A DNA stretch of 64,000 bases from Roseiarcus sp963770275 (lineage in GTDB: Bacteria > Pseudomonadota > Alphaproteobacteria > Rhizobiales > Beijerinckiaceae), in assembly GCA_963770275.1 (NCBI GenBank), contig CAVYPD010000032.1, positions 118,651 to 182,650 of the forward strand. Reading direction: 5' to 3'. The notes below the pieces were generated by a model. That model was not told where the DNA came from and searched no databases. It worked only from the letters and a program-made list of their open reading frames with translations. Position numbers and translations under genes: made by a program. Of this stretch, positions 56,438-64,000 are shown in pieces; the stretch's first letter is position 1, and each line of letters begins with the position of its first letter.

Positions 56438-56452
56438 AGGAGAGTGGCTATT
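56438..56452 (+). promoter_or_regulatory. Shine-Dalgarno and AUU start of infC
   Basis: AGGAG at 56438-56442 is followed after seven bases by ATT at 56450-56452, then CGTCGACCTATGAAG. AUU initiation is the conserved signature of infC, used for IF3 autoregulation. A GTG at 56444 is directly adjacent to the Shine-Dalgarno and so is an unlikely start. Confidence 0.75.
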
Positions 56453-56989
56453 CGTCGACCTATGAAGGCAACCGCGGCGCCGGAGAAGGGCGGGCCGCGC
56501 ACCAATCGCGACATTCGCGCCGTTCAAGTCCAACTTATTGATGCCGAGGGGACAAATCGCGGCGTCATCAATCTTTCAGACGCCCAGCAGCTCGCCGACG
56601 AGGCCTCGCTCGATCTGGTCGAAATCGTCCCCAACGCCACCCCGCCGGTCTGCAAGATCCTCGATTTCGGGAAGTATCGCTTCCTCGAGCAGAAGAAATC
56701 CTCCGAAGCGCGCAAGCGCCAGAAGGTGGTCGAGGTCAAGGAGATCAAGCTCCGGCCGGGGATCGACGACCACGACTACGAAGTGAAGATGCGCTCGGTG
56801 CGCCGGTTCTTCGACGAGGGCGACAAGGTCAAGGTGACGCTGCGTTTTCGCGGCCGCGAAATGGCGCACCAGGACATCGGCTACAAGCTTTTGCAGCGCG
56901 TCAAGGTCGAGACGGGGCCAATCGCCAAGGTCGAGTCTGAACCCCTGATGGAAGGCCGCCAGATGACCATGGTGCTCGCGCCGAAATAG
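56450..56989 (+). CDS. infC: Translation initiation factor IF-3 (179 aa), AUU start
   Basis: IF3 binds the 30S subunit, checks start codons and initiator tRNA, and prevents premature subunit joining. N-domain: NRDIRAVQVQLIDAEGTNRGVINLSDAQQLADEASLDLVEIVPNATPPVCKILDFGKYRF; C-domain: VVEVKEIKLRPGIDDHDYEVKMRSVRRFFDEGDKVKVTLRFRGREMAHQDIGYKLLQRV. The N-terminus from ATT is (M)RRPMKATAAPEKGGPRTNRD, as in related bacteria. An unusual start codon lets IF3 repress its own translation. No rpmI-rplT follow; a terminator does. Confidence 0.95.
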   Translation: MRRPMKATAAPEKGGPRTNRDIRAVQVQLIDAEGTNRGVINLSDAQQLADEASLDLVEIVPNATPPVCKILDFGKYRFLEQKKSSEARKRQKVVEVKEIKLRPGIDDHDYEVKMRSVRRFFDEGDKVKVTLRFRGREMAHQDIGYKLLQRVKVETGPIAKVESEPLMEGRQMTMVLAPK

Positions 56990-57089
56990 AGCGACGTCAC
57001 GCCCTTTTGAACGTCTCCGACGCGAAAACCCCGTCTCCGAATTGACAATGAGGGGCTGGGGCGCTCATAATTCGCGCATACCTGACATA

Positions 57090-57117
57090 AGGCCGCTTTT
57101 GGCGGCCTGAAATTTTT
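57090..57117 (+). terminator. Intrinsic terminator after infC
   Basis: AGGCCGC (57090-57096), loop TTTTG and GCGGCCT (57102-57108) form a perfect 7-bp stem, followed by GAAATTTTTGG. The T-run and position 100 bp after the infC stop fit a rho-independent terminator. Confidence 0.8.
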
Positions 57118-57159
57118 GGGCCGGCGCCGAATCGGGACGCGAGGCTCGGGGACAGAGCC

Positions 57160-58392
57160 TTGACGACTGCGCAGACTTACGCTGATGCCTCCACGACGAG
57201 CAGTCGCGGGGTGGAAACGGCGACGGTCGGCGTCCTGATCGCGCTCAGCGCCTCGCATATGCTCAACGACGTGATGCAGTCGCTGGCGCCGGCGCTCTAT
57301 CCGGTCTTCCATGAGCGATTCGCGCTGAGCTTCTTCCAGATCGGCCTCATTACTTTCGTCTTCCAGCTTACCGCTTCCTTCCTTCAGCCGCTGATCGGGA
57401 TGAGGCTGGACAAGCGGCCGATGAACTTCATCCTGCCCGCGGGCATGGCGTTCACGCTGGTCGGCCTGGTGCTCTTGGCTTTCGCCAATTCCTATTTGCT
57501 GATCCTGCTCTCGGTGGCGGTGGTCGGCGTTGGCAGCGCCGTCTTCCACCCCGAGGCGTCCCGCGTCGCCCGCGCGGCGTCAGGCGGCCGGCACGGCTTC
57601 GCGCAGAGCCTGTTTCAGGTCGGCGGAAACTTTGGGCAATCCTTGGGCCCGCTGCTGGCGGCTTTCATCGTCGTGCCCTTCGGGCAGCATTCGGTGCTGA
57701 TCTTCACGGCGCTGGCCTTGGCGGCGGTGGTCATTCTGACCGGCGTCAGCCGTTGGTACGCCGCCGTTCGCGCCCGGCCCCGCAAGGCGGTTGTGGCGAC
57801 GGGGCCGGCTCATTCGTCCCGCGTCGTGCGGCGCACGCTTTTCGTGCTGATCGTGATGCTGTTCTCGAAGGTTCTCTACCTCTCGAGTCTCAACAGCTAT
57901 TACACATTCTATCTGATCCAGACTTTCGGCGTGTCGATTCAGAGCTCGCAGGTGCTGCTGTTCGTATTCCTCGCCTCCGTCGCCGCAGGCACGTTCCTCG
58001 GCGGGCCGCTGGTCGATCGGTTTGGCGCGAAGTTTGTGATCTGGGGCTCGATCCTTGGCGTTCTGCCCTTCACCTTGCTCTTGCCCCATCTCGGGCTTGT
58101 GGGCACGGTGATCAATTCGATTGCGATCGGCCTCATCATCTCGTCGGCCTTCTCGGCGATGATCGTCTATGCGCAGGAATTGACCCCCGGCAACGTCGGG
58201 GCGGTGGCGGGCCTGTTCTTCGGCCTGAGCTTCGGCCTCGGCGGCGTCGGCGCGGCGCTCTTGGGCATGCTGGCGGACAAGACGAGCCTCACCTTCGTCT
58301 ATCAGGTCTGCGCCTTCCTGCCGGCGGTCGGCCTGTTGGGCGGCTTCCTGCCCTCCGCGCCGGGCAAGGCGGTCGTGGCGAAGACGGCTTGA
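57160..58392 (+). CDS. MFS transporter, fosmidomycin-resistance (Fsr)-like (410 aa), TTG start
   Basis: A twelve-helix facilitator. LIALSASHMLNDVMQSLAPALYPVF in helix 1 and VGSAVFHPEASRVARAASGGRHGFAQSLFQVGGNFGQSLGPLLAA are the Fsr subfamily signatures. The family exports fosmidomycin and related compounds. The start is TTG at 57160, with GGGGA upstream. It is a single gene behind the infC terminator. The physiological substrate is unknown. Confidence 0.87.
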   Translation: MTTAQTYADASTTSSRGVETATVGVLIALSASHMLNDVMQSLAPALYPVFHERFALSFFQIGLITFVFQLTASFLQPLIGMRLDKRPMNFILPAGMAFTLVGLVLLAFANSYLLILLSVAVVGVGSAVFHPEASRVARAASGGRHGFAQSLFQVGGNFGQSLGPLLAAFIVVPFGQHSVLIFTALALAAVVILTGVSRWYAAVRARPRKAVVATGPAHSSRVVRRTLFVLIVMLFSKVLYLSSLNSYYTFYLIQTFGVSIQSSQVLLFVFLASVAAGTFLGGPLVDRFGAKFVIWGSILGVLPFTLLLPHLGLVGTVINSIAIGLIISSAFSAMIVYAQELTPGNVGAVAGLFFGLSFGLGGVGAALLGMLADKTSLTFVYQVCAFLPAVGLLGGFLPSAPGKAVVAKTA

Positions 58393-58539
58393 GGCGCGGC
58401 GCGACTCGCGCCGCTTTTCACAAAGAGCCTGAGCGAACTCATTAGACTTATAGAGATCGTAGCCCGCTTGGCAGGCGATCGATGACGCGCGCGTCTCGCG
58501 CAAGCGAGCGCCATTCTGCAGCCATATTCGCGTCGCTTC

Positions 58540-58563
58540 ATGAGAATGAACGTTCATTCTCAT
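58540..58563. promoter_or_regulatory. 24-bp perfect palindromic operator of the TetR-RND operon
   Basis: ATGAGAATGAAC at 58540-58551 followed immediately by its exact reverse complement to 58563. It is centred 23 bp before the TetR start codon. The inner GAATGAACGTTCATTC is the classic half-site pair for AcrR/TetR-type efflux repressors, so the regulator encoded next very likely binds here. Confidence 0.8.
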
Positions 58564-58574
58564 GGGTCTCGGGC

Positions 58575-59228
58575 ATGTCGGTGATATCCGTTTCGGCAGG
58601 GCGCCCGGCAGACGCCGAGCGACGCCAGCGAATCCTGGAAGCGGCCGAGCACGCTTTCGTCCGCCATGGCTTCCACGCGACGACGATGCAGCATGTCGCC
58701 GACGAAGTCGGCATGAGCGCCGGCAATCTCTACCGCAGCTTCCCGTCCAAAGACGCGATCGTCGAGGGCCTGTGCGAACTCGATCAGGCCGAGTTGGCCC
58801 AGGCTTTCGCCGAGCTCATGGCCGACAATCGCCATATCATGGAGGCCGTCTGCTGCGGCTTGCGCAAGCACGTGCTCGCGAAGCCGCCGGAGAAGGCGCG
58901 GCTTCTCGTCGAGATCTGGGCCGAGGCCGGGCGCAATCCGCGGGTCGCCGCGATGACCCGGGCGATCGACGCCGAAGTGCTCGCGCGCCTGGAGAAGCTC
59001 ATCGATGCGGCGAAGGCCAGCGGCGCGGCGTCGCCCGAGCTCAACTCCCATTTCGGCGCGCGCTTCTTTCTCACCTTTGTCGCCGGTCTCTTCAAGCGAA
59101 TCGCGATCGAAGCCGATTTCGATCCCGAAGCCGAGACGCCGATGGCGATCGGCGTGCTCAAGGCGTTGTTCGCCGGGGCGCTGCGCCCCGAGCCGGGCGC
59201 GGAGACCCGACGATGCGACGGACCCTGA
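58575..59228 (+). CDS. TetR/AcrR-family transcriptional regulator (217 aa)
   Basis: The TetR HTH is ERRQRILEAAEHAFVRHGFHATTMQHVADEVGMSAGNLYRSFPSKDAIVEGL; the all-helical ligand domain follows (VCCGLRKHVLAKPPEKARLLVEIWAEAGRNP ...). The start is the ATG at 58575 (MSVISVSAGRPADA), just after the operator; a longer N-terminus would run through the palindrome. It overlaps the HlyD gene by 16 bp, so it is the first gene of the efflux operon and probably represses it. Confidence 0.9.
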   Translation: MSVISVSAGRPADAERRQRILEAAEHAFVRHGFHATTMQHVADEVGMSAGNLYRSFPSKDAIVEGLCELDQAELAQAFAELMADNRHIMEAVCCGLRKHVLAKPPEKARLLVEIWAEAGRNPRVAAMTRAIDAEVLARLEKLIDAAKASGAASPELNSHFGARFFLTFVAGLFKRIAIEADFDPEAETPMAIGVLKALFAGALRPEPGAETRRCDGP

Positions 59229-60474
59229 TCATCGTCGTCACGGCTGCGGCGGCCGCGCTTGGCGGCGTCTGGGCGGCGAGCGCGGTCGCGCCATGCGCCC
59301 TGCCCCGCGCGCTCACGGACAAAATTGCTCCCGGCAAAGCCGCCGCCTGCCCGGCCCCGGCGCAATCCGCGGCGGATCCGCCGCGCGCGGTCGAGCCGCC
59401 GGCGGTCACCATCGTTCCCGCGACAAAACGCGAATTCGTCGACCGGCTGTTCGTCTCCGGCACTCTGGTGGCGCGCGAGGAAGCGCAGGTCGCGGCCCGC
59501 ATCGATGGGCTCGCGATCGTCGAACTCGACGCCGAGGATGGCGACCGGGTGAAGGAGGGCCAGGTGCTCGCCCGCCTCGATCGCACCCAACTCGACGCGC
59601 TGATGGCGCAGAACGACGCGGCGACCAAGCGCGCCGACGCGGCGATCGATCAGGCGCGAAGCCTGATCGCGCAGTCTCAGGCGCAAGTGCAATTTTCGAA
59701 CGCCGATTTCGAGCGCGCGCACAAGCTCGAAGCGGGCGTCATGGCCGCCTCCACCATCGAGCAGCGCGAGATGGCGATGAAGACGGCGCAGGCCCAATTG
59801 TCCGCGGCCCAGAACGCGCTCAGCGTCTCCGAGGCCGATCGCAAGAGCCGCGACGCGGAGCGGCAGGAGCTTCATGGTGCGCATCGGCCGCACGGAGGTG
59901 AAGGCGCCCGTGGCGGGACTCGTCAGCCGCCGGTCGGCCAGGGTCGGCGCCTCCGCCTCGACTTCAGGCGAGCCGCTGTTTCGCATCATCCAGGACGGAG
60001 CGATCGATCTCGAGGCCGACGTGCCCGAGCAGACGCTCGCCCGCCTCGCCGTCGGCATGCCGGCGGAACTGAAGCTGCCGGGCGTCGAGGGCCCGGTCTC
60101 GGGCCGCGTCCGCCTCGTGAACCAGGAGGTCGACAAGGCGAGCCGCACCGGCAAGGTCCGGATCGCGCTCGAGGACGTTTCGCACGCCCATATCGGCGCC
60201 TTCGCCTCGGGCCAGGTCGAACTCGCCCGTCGCGATGGCGTTGGCGTCCCCGCGACCGCCTTGGAGCGGGACGGCGACGAGGCGCGTCTCGATGTCGTGC
60301 GCGACGGCAAGGTCGAGGTGCGACAGGTGAAGGCGGGCGTCATCGACGGCGCTTGGGTGGAAATCCAGGCGGGCCTCGCCGATGGCGAAAGCGTGGTCGC
60401 GCGCGCCGCCGCGTTCCTGCGCGCGGGCGACCGGGTGCGTCCGACGCGCCGAAACGACCGCAGCCAACGGTTAA
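59213..60474 (+). CDS. RND efflux periplasmic adaptor subunit (HlyD/MexA family), interrupted by two frameshifts
   Basis: The N-terminal helix MRRTLIIVVTAAAAALGGVW may be an anchor or signal. The first barrel/lipoyl half is LFVSGTLVAREEAQVAARIDGLAIVELDAEDGDRVKEGQVLARLDR; the coiled-coil hairpin runs ALMAQNDAATKRADAAIDQ to SVSEADRKSRDAERQEL. There, near 59875, one base must be removed to continue as MVRIGRTEVKAPVAGLVSRR (second lipoyl half) and the beta-barrel domain. A second single-base removal near 60450 gives ETTAANG and a TAA at 60472-60474. Repaired length 419 aa. It links the RND pump to an outer membrane channel. Confidence 0.87.
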
Positions 60475-60486
60475 CGAGCCACGCCG

Positions 60487-63400
60487 ATGCGCCTCAACGT
60501 CTCCGCCTGGTCGATCCGCAAGCCGATCCCCGCGATCGTCGGCTTCGCGGTCCTGACGATTCTCGGCCTCATCAGCTTCCGGTCGATGCCGATCACCCGG
60601 TTTCCGAACATCGACATTCCGATCGTTCAGGTGCTCATCACCCAGTCGGGCGCCGCGCCGTCCGAGCTCGAGTCGCAGGTGACGAAGAAGGTCGAGGACG
60701 CCGTCGCCAGCGTCAACGGCGTCTGGCACGTCGTCTCGACCGTCACCGACGGCTCGTCATCGACCATCGTGCAGTTCACGGTCGGCTCGGTCGACGTCGA
60801 CCGCGCGCTCAACGACGTGAAGGATCAGATCGCCAAGATCCGCACCGATCTGCCGCGCACCATCGACGAGCCGATCATCAGCCGCATCGATATCGAAGGT
60901 CTGCCGATCGTCACCTACGCCGCCTCCGCGCCGGGGCTTTCGGTCGAGCAATTGTCGTGGTTCATCGACGACACGGTCGCGCGCGACCTGCAGAGCATCC
61001 ACGGCGTCGGCGAGGTCAAGCGCTTCGGCGGCGTCGATCGCGAGATCCGCGTCGCGCTCGATCCGGAGAAGCTGCTGGCGCTCGGCGTCACCGCGGCGAC
61101 CGTCAACGAGCAGGTGCGGGCCGACAATGTCGATCTCGGCGGCGGCCGCGGCGAGCTTGCCGGCCAGGAGCAGGCGATCCGCACGCTCGCCGGCGCGCGA
61201 AAGCTGGAAGATCTGGCCGCGCTGCCGATCGCTCTGCCAGGCGGGCGCAGGATCCGCCTCGACGAGCTTGGGACCGTCACCGACGGCGCGGCCGAACCGC
61301 GCACCTTCACCCGCCTGTTCGACGAGCCGATCGTCGCCTTCGGCGTGACCCGCGCCAAGGGCGCGAGCGACGTGACCGTCGACGCCCTGATCGAGAAGCG
61401 GCTGGAGAAAATCGCCGCCGCGCATCCGGAGGTGAAGTTCACCAAGGTCGACACCCAGGTCGACAGCGAGGTCGGCAACTATCATTCGACCATGGAGACG
61501 CTGATCGAGGGCGCGGCTCTCGCCATCGTCGTCGTGTTCATCTTCCTGCGCGACTTGCGCGCCACGCTCGTCACCGCGATTGCGCTGCCGCTGTCGGTCA
61601 TCCCGACCTTCTGGGCGATGGAGGCGATCGGCTTCTCGCTCAACCTCGTGAGCCTGCTCGCGATCACGCTCGTCACCGGCATTCTGGTCGACGACGCGAT
61701 CGTCGAGATCGAGAACATCGTCCGCCACATGCGCATGGGCAAGTCGGCCTATCGCGCCTCGCTCGAGGCGGCCGACGAGATCGGGCTCGCGGTGATCGCC
61801 ATCTCGCTCTCGATCGCCGCGATCTTCTCGCCGGTGAGCTTCATGGGCGGCATCGCCGGGCAATATTTCCGTCAGTTCGGCCTGACGGTGGCGATCGCCG
61901 TGATGTTCTCGCTGCTCGTCGCGCGTTTCGTCACGCCGGTGATCGCCGCCTATTTCCTGCGCGCGCCGCACGAGCAGTACGCAACGGGACGGCGCGATCA
62001 TGCGCTTCTACACGCGGCTCGTGCGCACTTCCGTGCGCCACCGCTGGATAACCCTGTTCGCCGGCGCCTTGATTTTCGCCGCTTCGCTGTGGTCGACGCG
62101 ATTGCTGCCGTCCGGATTCATACCCCCGGACGACTACGGCCGCGCGCTTCTGGCGATCGAGCTGCCGCCCGGCTCGCGGCTCGACGACACCGATCGCGTC
62201 ACCCGCGCGATCTCGGACAAATTGCGCGCGATGCCCGAGGTTCGCTCGGCGCTCATCTTCGGCGGCAAGCTCCTGGGCGGCACGGACGACGAGCCGCGCA
62301 AGGCGACGATCATCATCAATCTCGTCCACAAGTCGAAGCGCGAAGCGTCGCAGCAGGACATGCAGCTCAGGATCGGCGCGCTTCTCGCCGATCAGCCGGA
62401 CATCCGCTTCTGGTTCCTCAAGGACAACGGCCAGCGCGACCTGCAGCTCATCGTCGCCGGCCCCGACATCAACGTCATCAACGACACCGCCAACCAGATC
62501 GCGAGCGAGATGCGCTCGATTCCCATGATCGAAAACCCGATCTCGACCGCGGAGCTCGAGCGGCCGGAACTGCGCATCGTGCCGAAACCTCAGGTCGCGG
62601 CCGATCTCGGCGTCTCGACCGAGGCGCTGTCCGAGACGATCCGCGTCGCCACGCTCGGCGACATCGACGCCAATCTCGCCAAGTTCAACGCCGGCGATCG
62701 GCTGGTCCCGATCCGCGTCGAGCTTGAGGAAGCGGCGCGCGCGCGCCCCGGCCTCCTGCAGGATTTGCGCGTGCCCACGAGCGGCGGCGCAACGACGCCG
62801 CTGTCCGCGGTCGCGGACTTCTCGATCGCCCACGGACCGACCGCGATCAACCGCTACGATCGCACGCGGCGCGTGACGATCGAGGGCGATCTGCGCGGCG
62901 ACGCGGCGCTCGGCGCGGCGGTCGCAGCGATCCACGCGCTGCCGACGGCCAAGAATCTGCCGCCCGGCGTCGAGATCCGCGAGACCGGCGACGTCGAGAT
63001 CATGAGCGAGGTGTTCGCGTCCTTCGCCGCGGCGATGGGCGCGGGCCTCATGATGGTCTACGGGCTGCTGGTGCTGCTGTTCGGCAGCTTCCTGCAGCCG
63101 ATCACCATCCTGATCTCGCTGCCGCTGTCGATCGGCGGCGCGATCATCGCGCTCCTCATCACGCACAAGGCGATGTCGATGCCGGTGGTGATCGGCATCC
63201 TGATGCTGATGGGCATCGTCACCAAGAACGCCATCATGCTGGTCGACTTCGCGGTCGAGGAGATCGGGCGCGGCACGCCGCGCACGCAGGCGTTGGTCGA
63301 AGCCGGCCGCAAGCGCGCGCGGCCGATCGTGATGACGACGATCGCGATGGCGGCCGGCATGTTCCCATCGGCGTTCGGCTTGGGCGACGGCGGCGACTTC

Positions 63401-63643
63401 CGCTCGCCGATGGCGATCGCGGTGATCGGCGGCCTCATCATGTCGACGATGCTGTCGCTCGTGTTCGTGCCGGCGGTGTTCACGGTGCTCGACGATCTCG
63501 GCCGCTTTACCTGGCGCCTGTTCAGCCGCTTCGTCGGCGACACGGAGAGGACGGAGGAACCGCAGGCGCCCGCGCGCGCCGGGCCGCCGCACGCCACGAT
63601 CAGGCCGCGCCCGGCCTCCGAGGTTTCGGTCGCGGCGGAGTAA
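60487..63643 (+). CDS. RND-family efflux transporter inner membrane subunit (AcrB/MdtB/C type), interrupted by one frameshift
   Basis: A proton-driven drug or metal exporter. N-terminal half: MRLNVSAWSIRKPIPAIVGF, RFPNIDIPIVQV, TM helices with LVTGILVDDAIVEIENIVRHM containing the paired Asp of the proton relay, and SFMGGIAGQYFRQFGLTVAIAVMFSLLVARFVTPV. C-terminal half: MRFYTRLVRTSVRHRW, RLLPSGFIPPDDYGRALLAIELPPG, MGIVTKNAIMLVDFA with the conserved Lys/Asn, and LSLVFVPAVFTVLDDL. The halves meet near 61985-62000, and deletion of one base gives a single 1051-aa protein, normal for RND pumps. No outer membrane factor gene follows within the window. Confidence 0.9.
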
Positions 63644-63669
63644 GAGCGCGCAGCCTTTTTGTCCGGAGT

Positions 63670-63683
63670 GTGACGGCCGTCAC
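63670..63683. promoter_or_regulatory. Perfect 14-bp palindrome after the RND gene
   Basis: GTGACGGCCGTCAC is exactly self-complementary, 27 bp after the RND stop. It could be a regulator site for a gene beyond the window or a chance palindrome in GC-rich DNA. Confidence 0.25.
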
Positions 63684-63771
63684 TGCGGGCGCGGCCCCTT
63701 CCGTTAGAACACGATCATTGTCGCAAACAAATTTAGCAGCGCGGCGCAACTGGCCACGAGGCGATCAGACC

Positions 63772-63972
63772 TTAGAATCGGCGGCGGGCAGGCCAATACG
63801 GCCCACCGAAGGGGGTCGATCCCGCCGCCGCTATCGGCCTGGAAGCGCTCATGCCAGTGAGCGCTTTCAGTGCGTTTATGGCCGGGTCGATGAGCAGGCC
63901 CATCACGCCGTGCGGATCATGCCTATGCCCGGAAGCGCCGAAGGCGAGGCCTGGCGGCTCGGCTGAGGGCAT
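63772..63972 (-). CDS. Possible small protein at the window edge, unknown
   Basis: A 66-codon frame starting MPSAEPPGLAFGASGHRHDP and ending FGGPYWPARRRF. Its composition is plausibly protein-like (a GLLIDPAINALKALTGM helix) but I recognise no domain, and there is no clear Shine-Dalgarno. It may continue upstream of the window edge. The remaining sequence from 63684 to 64000 holds nothing else I can support. Confidence 0.25.
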   Translation of the reverse strand: MPSAEPPGLAFGASGHRHDPHGVMGLLIDPAINALKALTGMSASRPIAAAGSTPFGGPYWPARRRF

Positions 63973-64000
63973 GCGCAAGCTGCCCGCGAGCCAATCCCAG

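Noticed and set aside
56990..57159. rpmI-rplT following infC
   Set aside because: The region after infC holds an intrinsic terminator and then an MFS gene; no L35 or L20 sequence is present.
60757..63592. Two long minus-strand frames opposite the RND pump gene
   Set aside because: The coding strand carries a textbook RND transporter; the opposite frames are low-complexity Arg/Asp/His-rich shadows.

Overview
The window is a high-GC (visibly above 60% GC) chromosomal segment of an alphaproteobacterium, most likely order Hyphomicrobiales (Rhizobiales). The evidence is a class II DAHP synthase, the cycM / kdsB-pheA neighbourhood, UgpC/MalK-type and ribose-type sugar ABC transporters embedded among Gfo/Idh/MocA and SDR enzymes, rhizobial-style extragenic palindromes, and a stand-alone infC with an AUU start. 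Genus cannot be fixed from the sequence alone.

Layout. 1-2851: nitronate monooxygenase (cut by the window edge), rlmJ and a ppx/gppA homologue, all on the minus strand. 2898-27143: about 24 kb of carbohydrate genes in three blocks: a minus operon (SDR, mannitol dehydrogenase family, RpiR regulator, two Gfo/Idh/MocA oxidoreductases); a divergent plus operon (TIM-barrel isomerase, a third Gfo/Idh/MocA, and a ribose-type ABC transporter with binding protein, double ATPase and two permeases); and a long minus operon (binding protein, MalF, MalG, UgpC-type ATPase, three SDRs, a second TIM-barrel enzyme, an APH-fold kinase, an enolase homologue with altered catalytic residues, and a carboxylesterase). 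Together they look like uptake plus oxidation / epimerisation / phosphorylation / elimination of one or more sugars, polyols or sugar acids that I cannot name.

27408-33922: a DUF2147 secreted protein, two tandem Pycsar-effector-like membrane proteins, an MHS-family transporter, a small conserved protein, a lone cyclic-nucleotide-binding domain protein, nadE and an AbrB/VapC-type toxin-antitoxin pair. 33883-43824: acyltransferase, class II DAHP synthase, a membrane protein, GNAT, cupin, fabI, a sigma / anti-sigma pair, a DnaJ-family protein, pdxH and a SIS-domain protein. 43826-52975: a truncated adenylate cyclase remnant, a Tat-exported multicopper oxidase, a PGPGW-like protein, a YqjI-like PadR regulator with palindromic operators, OmpW, a secreted alpha/beta hydrolase, pheA, kdsB and cycM. 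53840-63643: a glycine-rich tandem-repeat PEP-CTERM protein, infC, an Fsr-like MFS transporter, and a TetR-HlyD-RND efflux operon behind a 24-bp perfect palindrome.

Reliability. Many otherwise well-conserved genes are interrupted by single-base frameshifts. In 12 genes I count 16 shifts, every one equivalent to one inserted base, including two in the aromatic-biosynthesis DAHP synthase. I read most of these as sequencing or consensus errors, so I list those genes as CDS over their full reconstructed extent and mark the shift points. No rRNA, tRNA, CRISPR array, insertion sequence or prophage was recognised.
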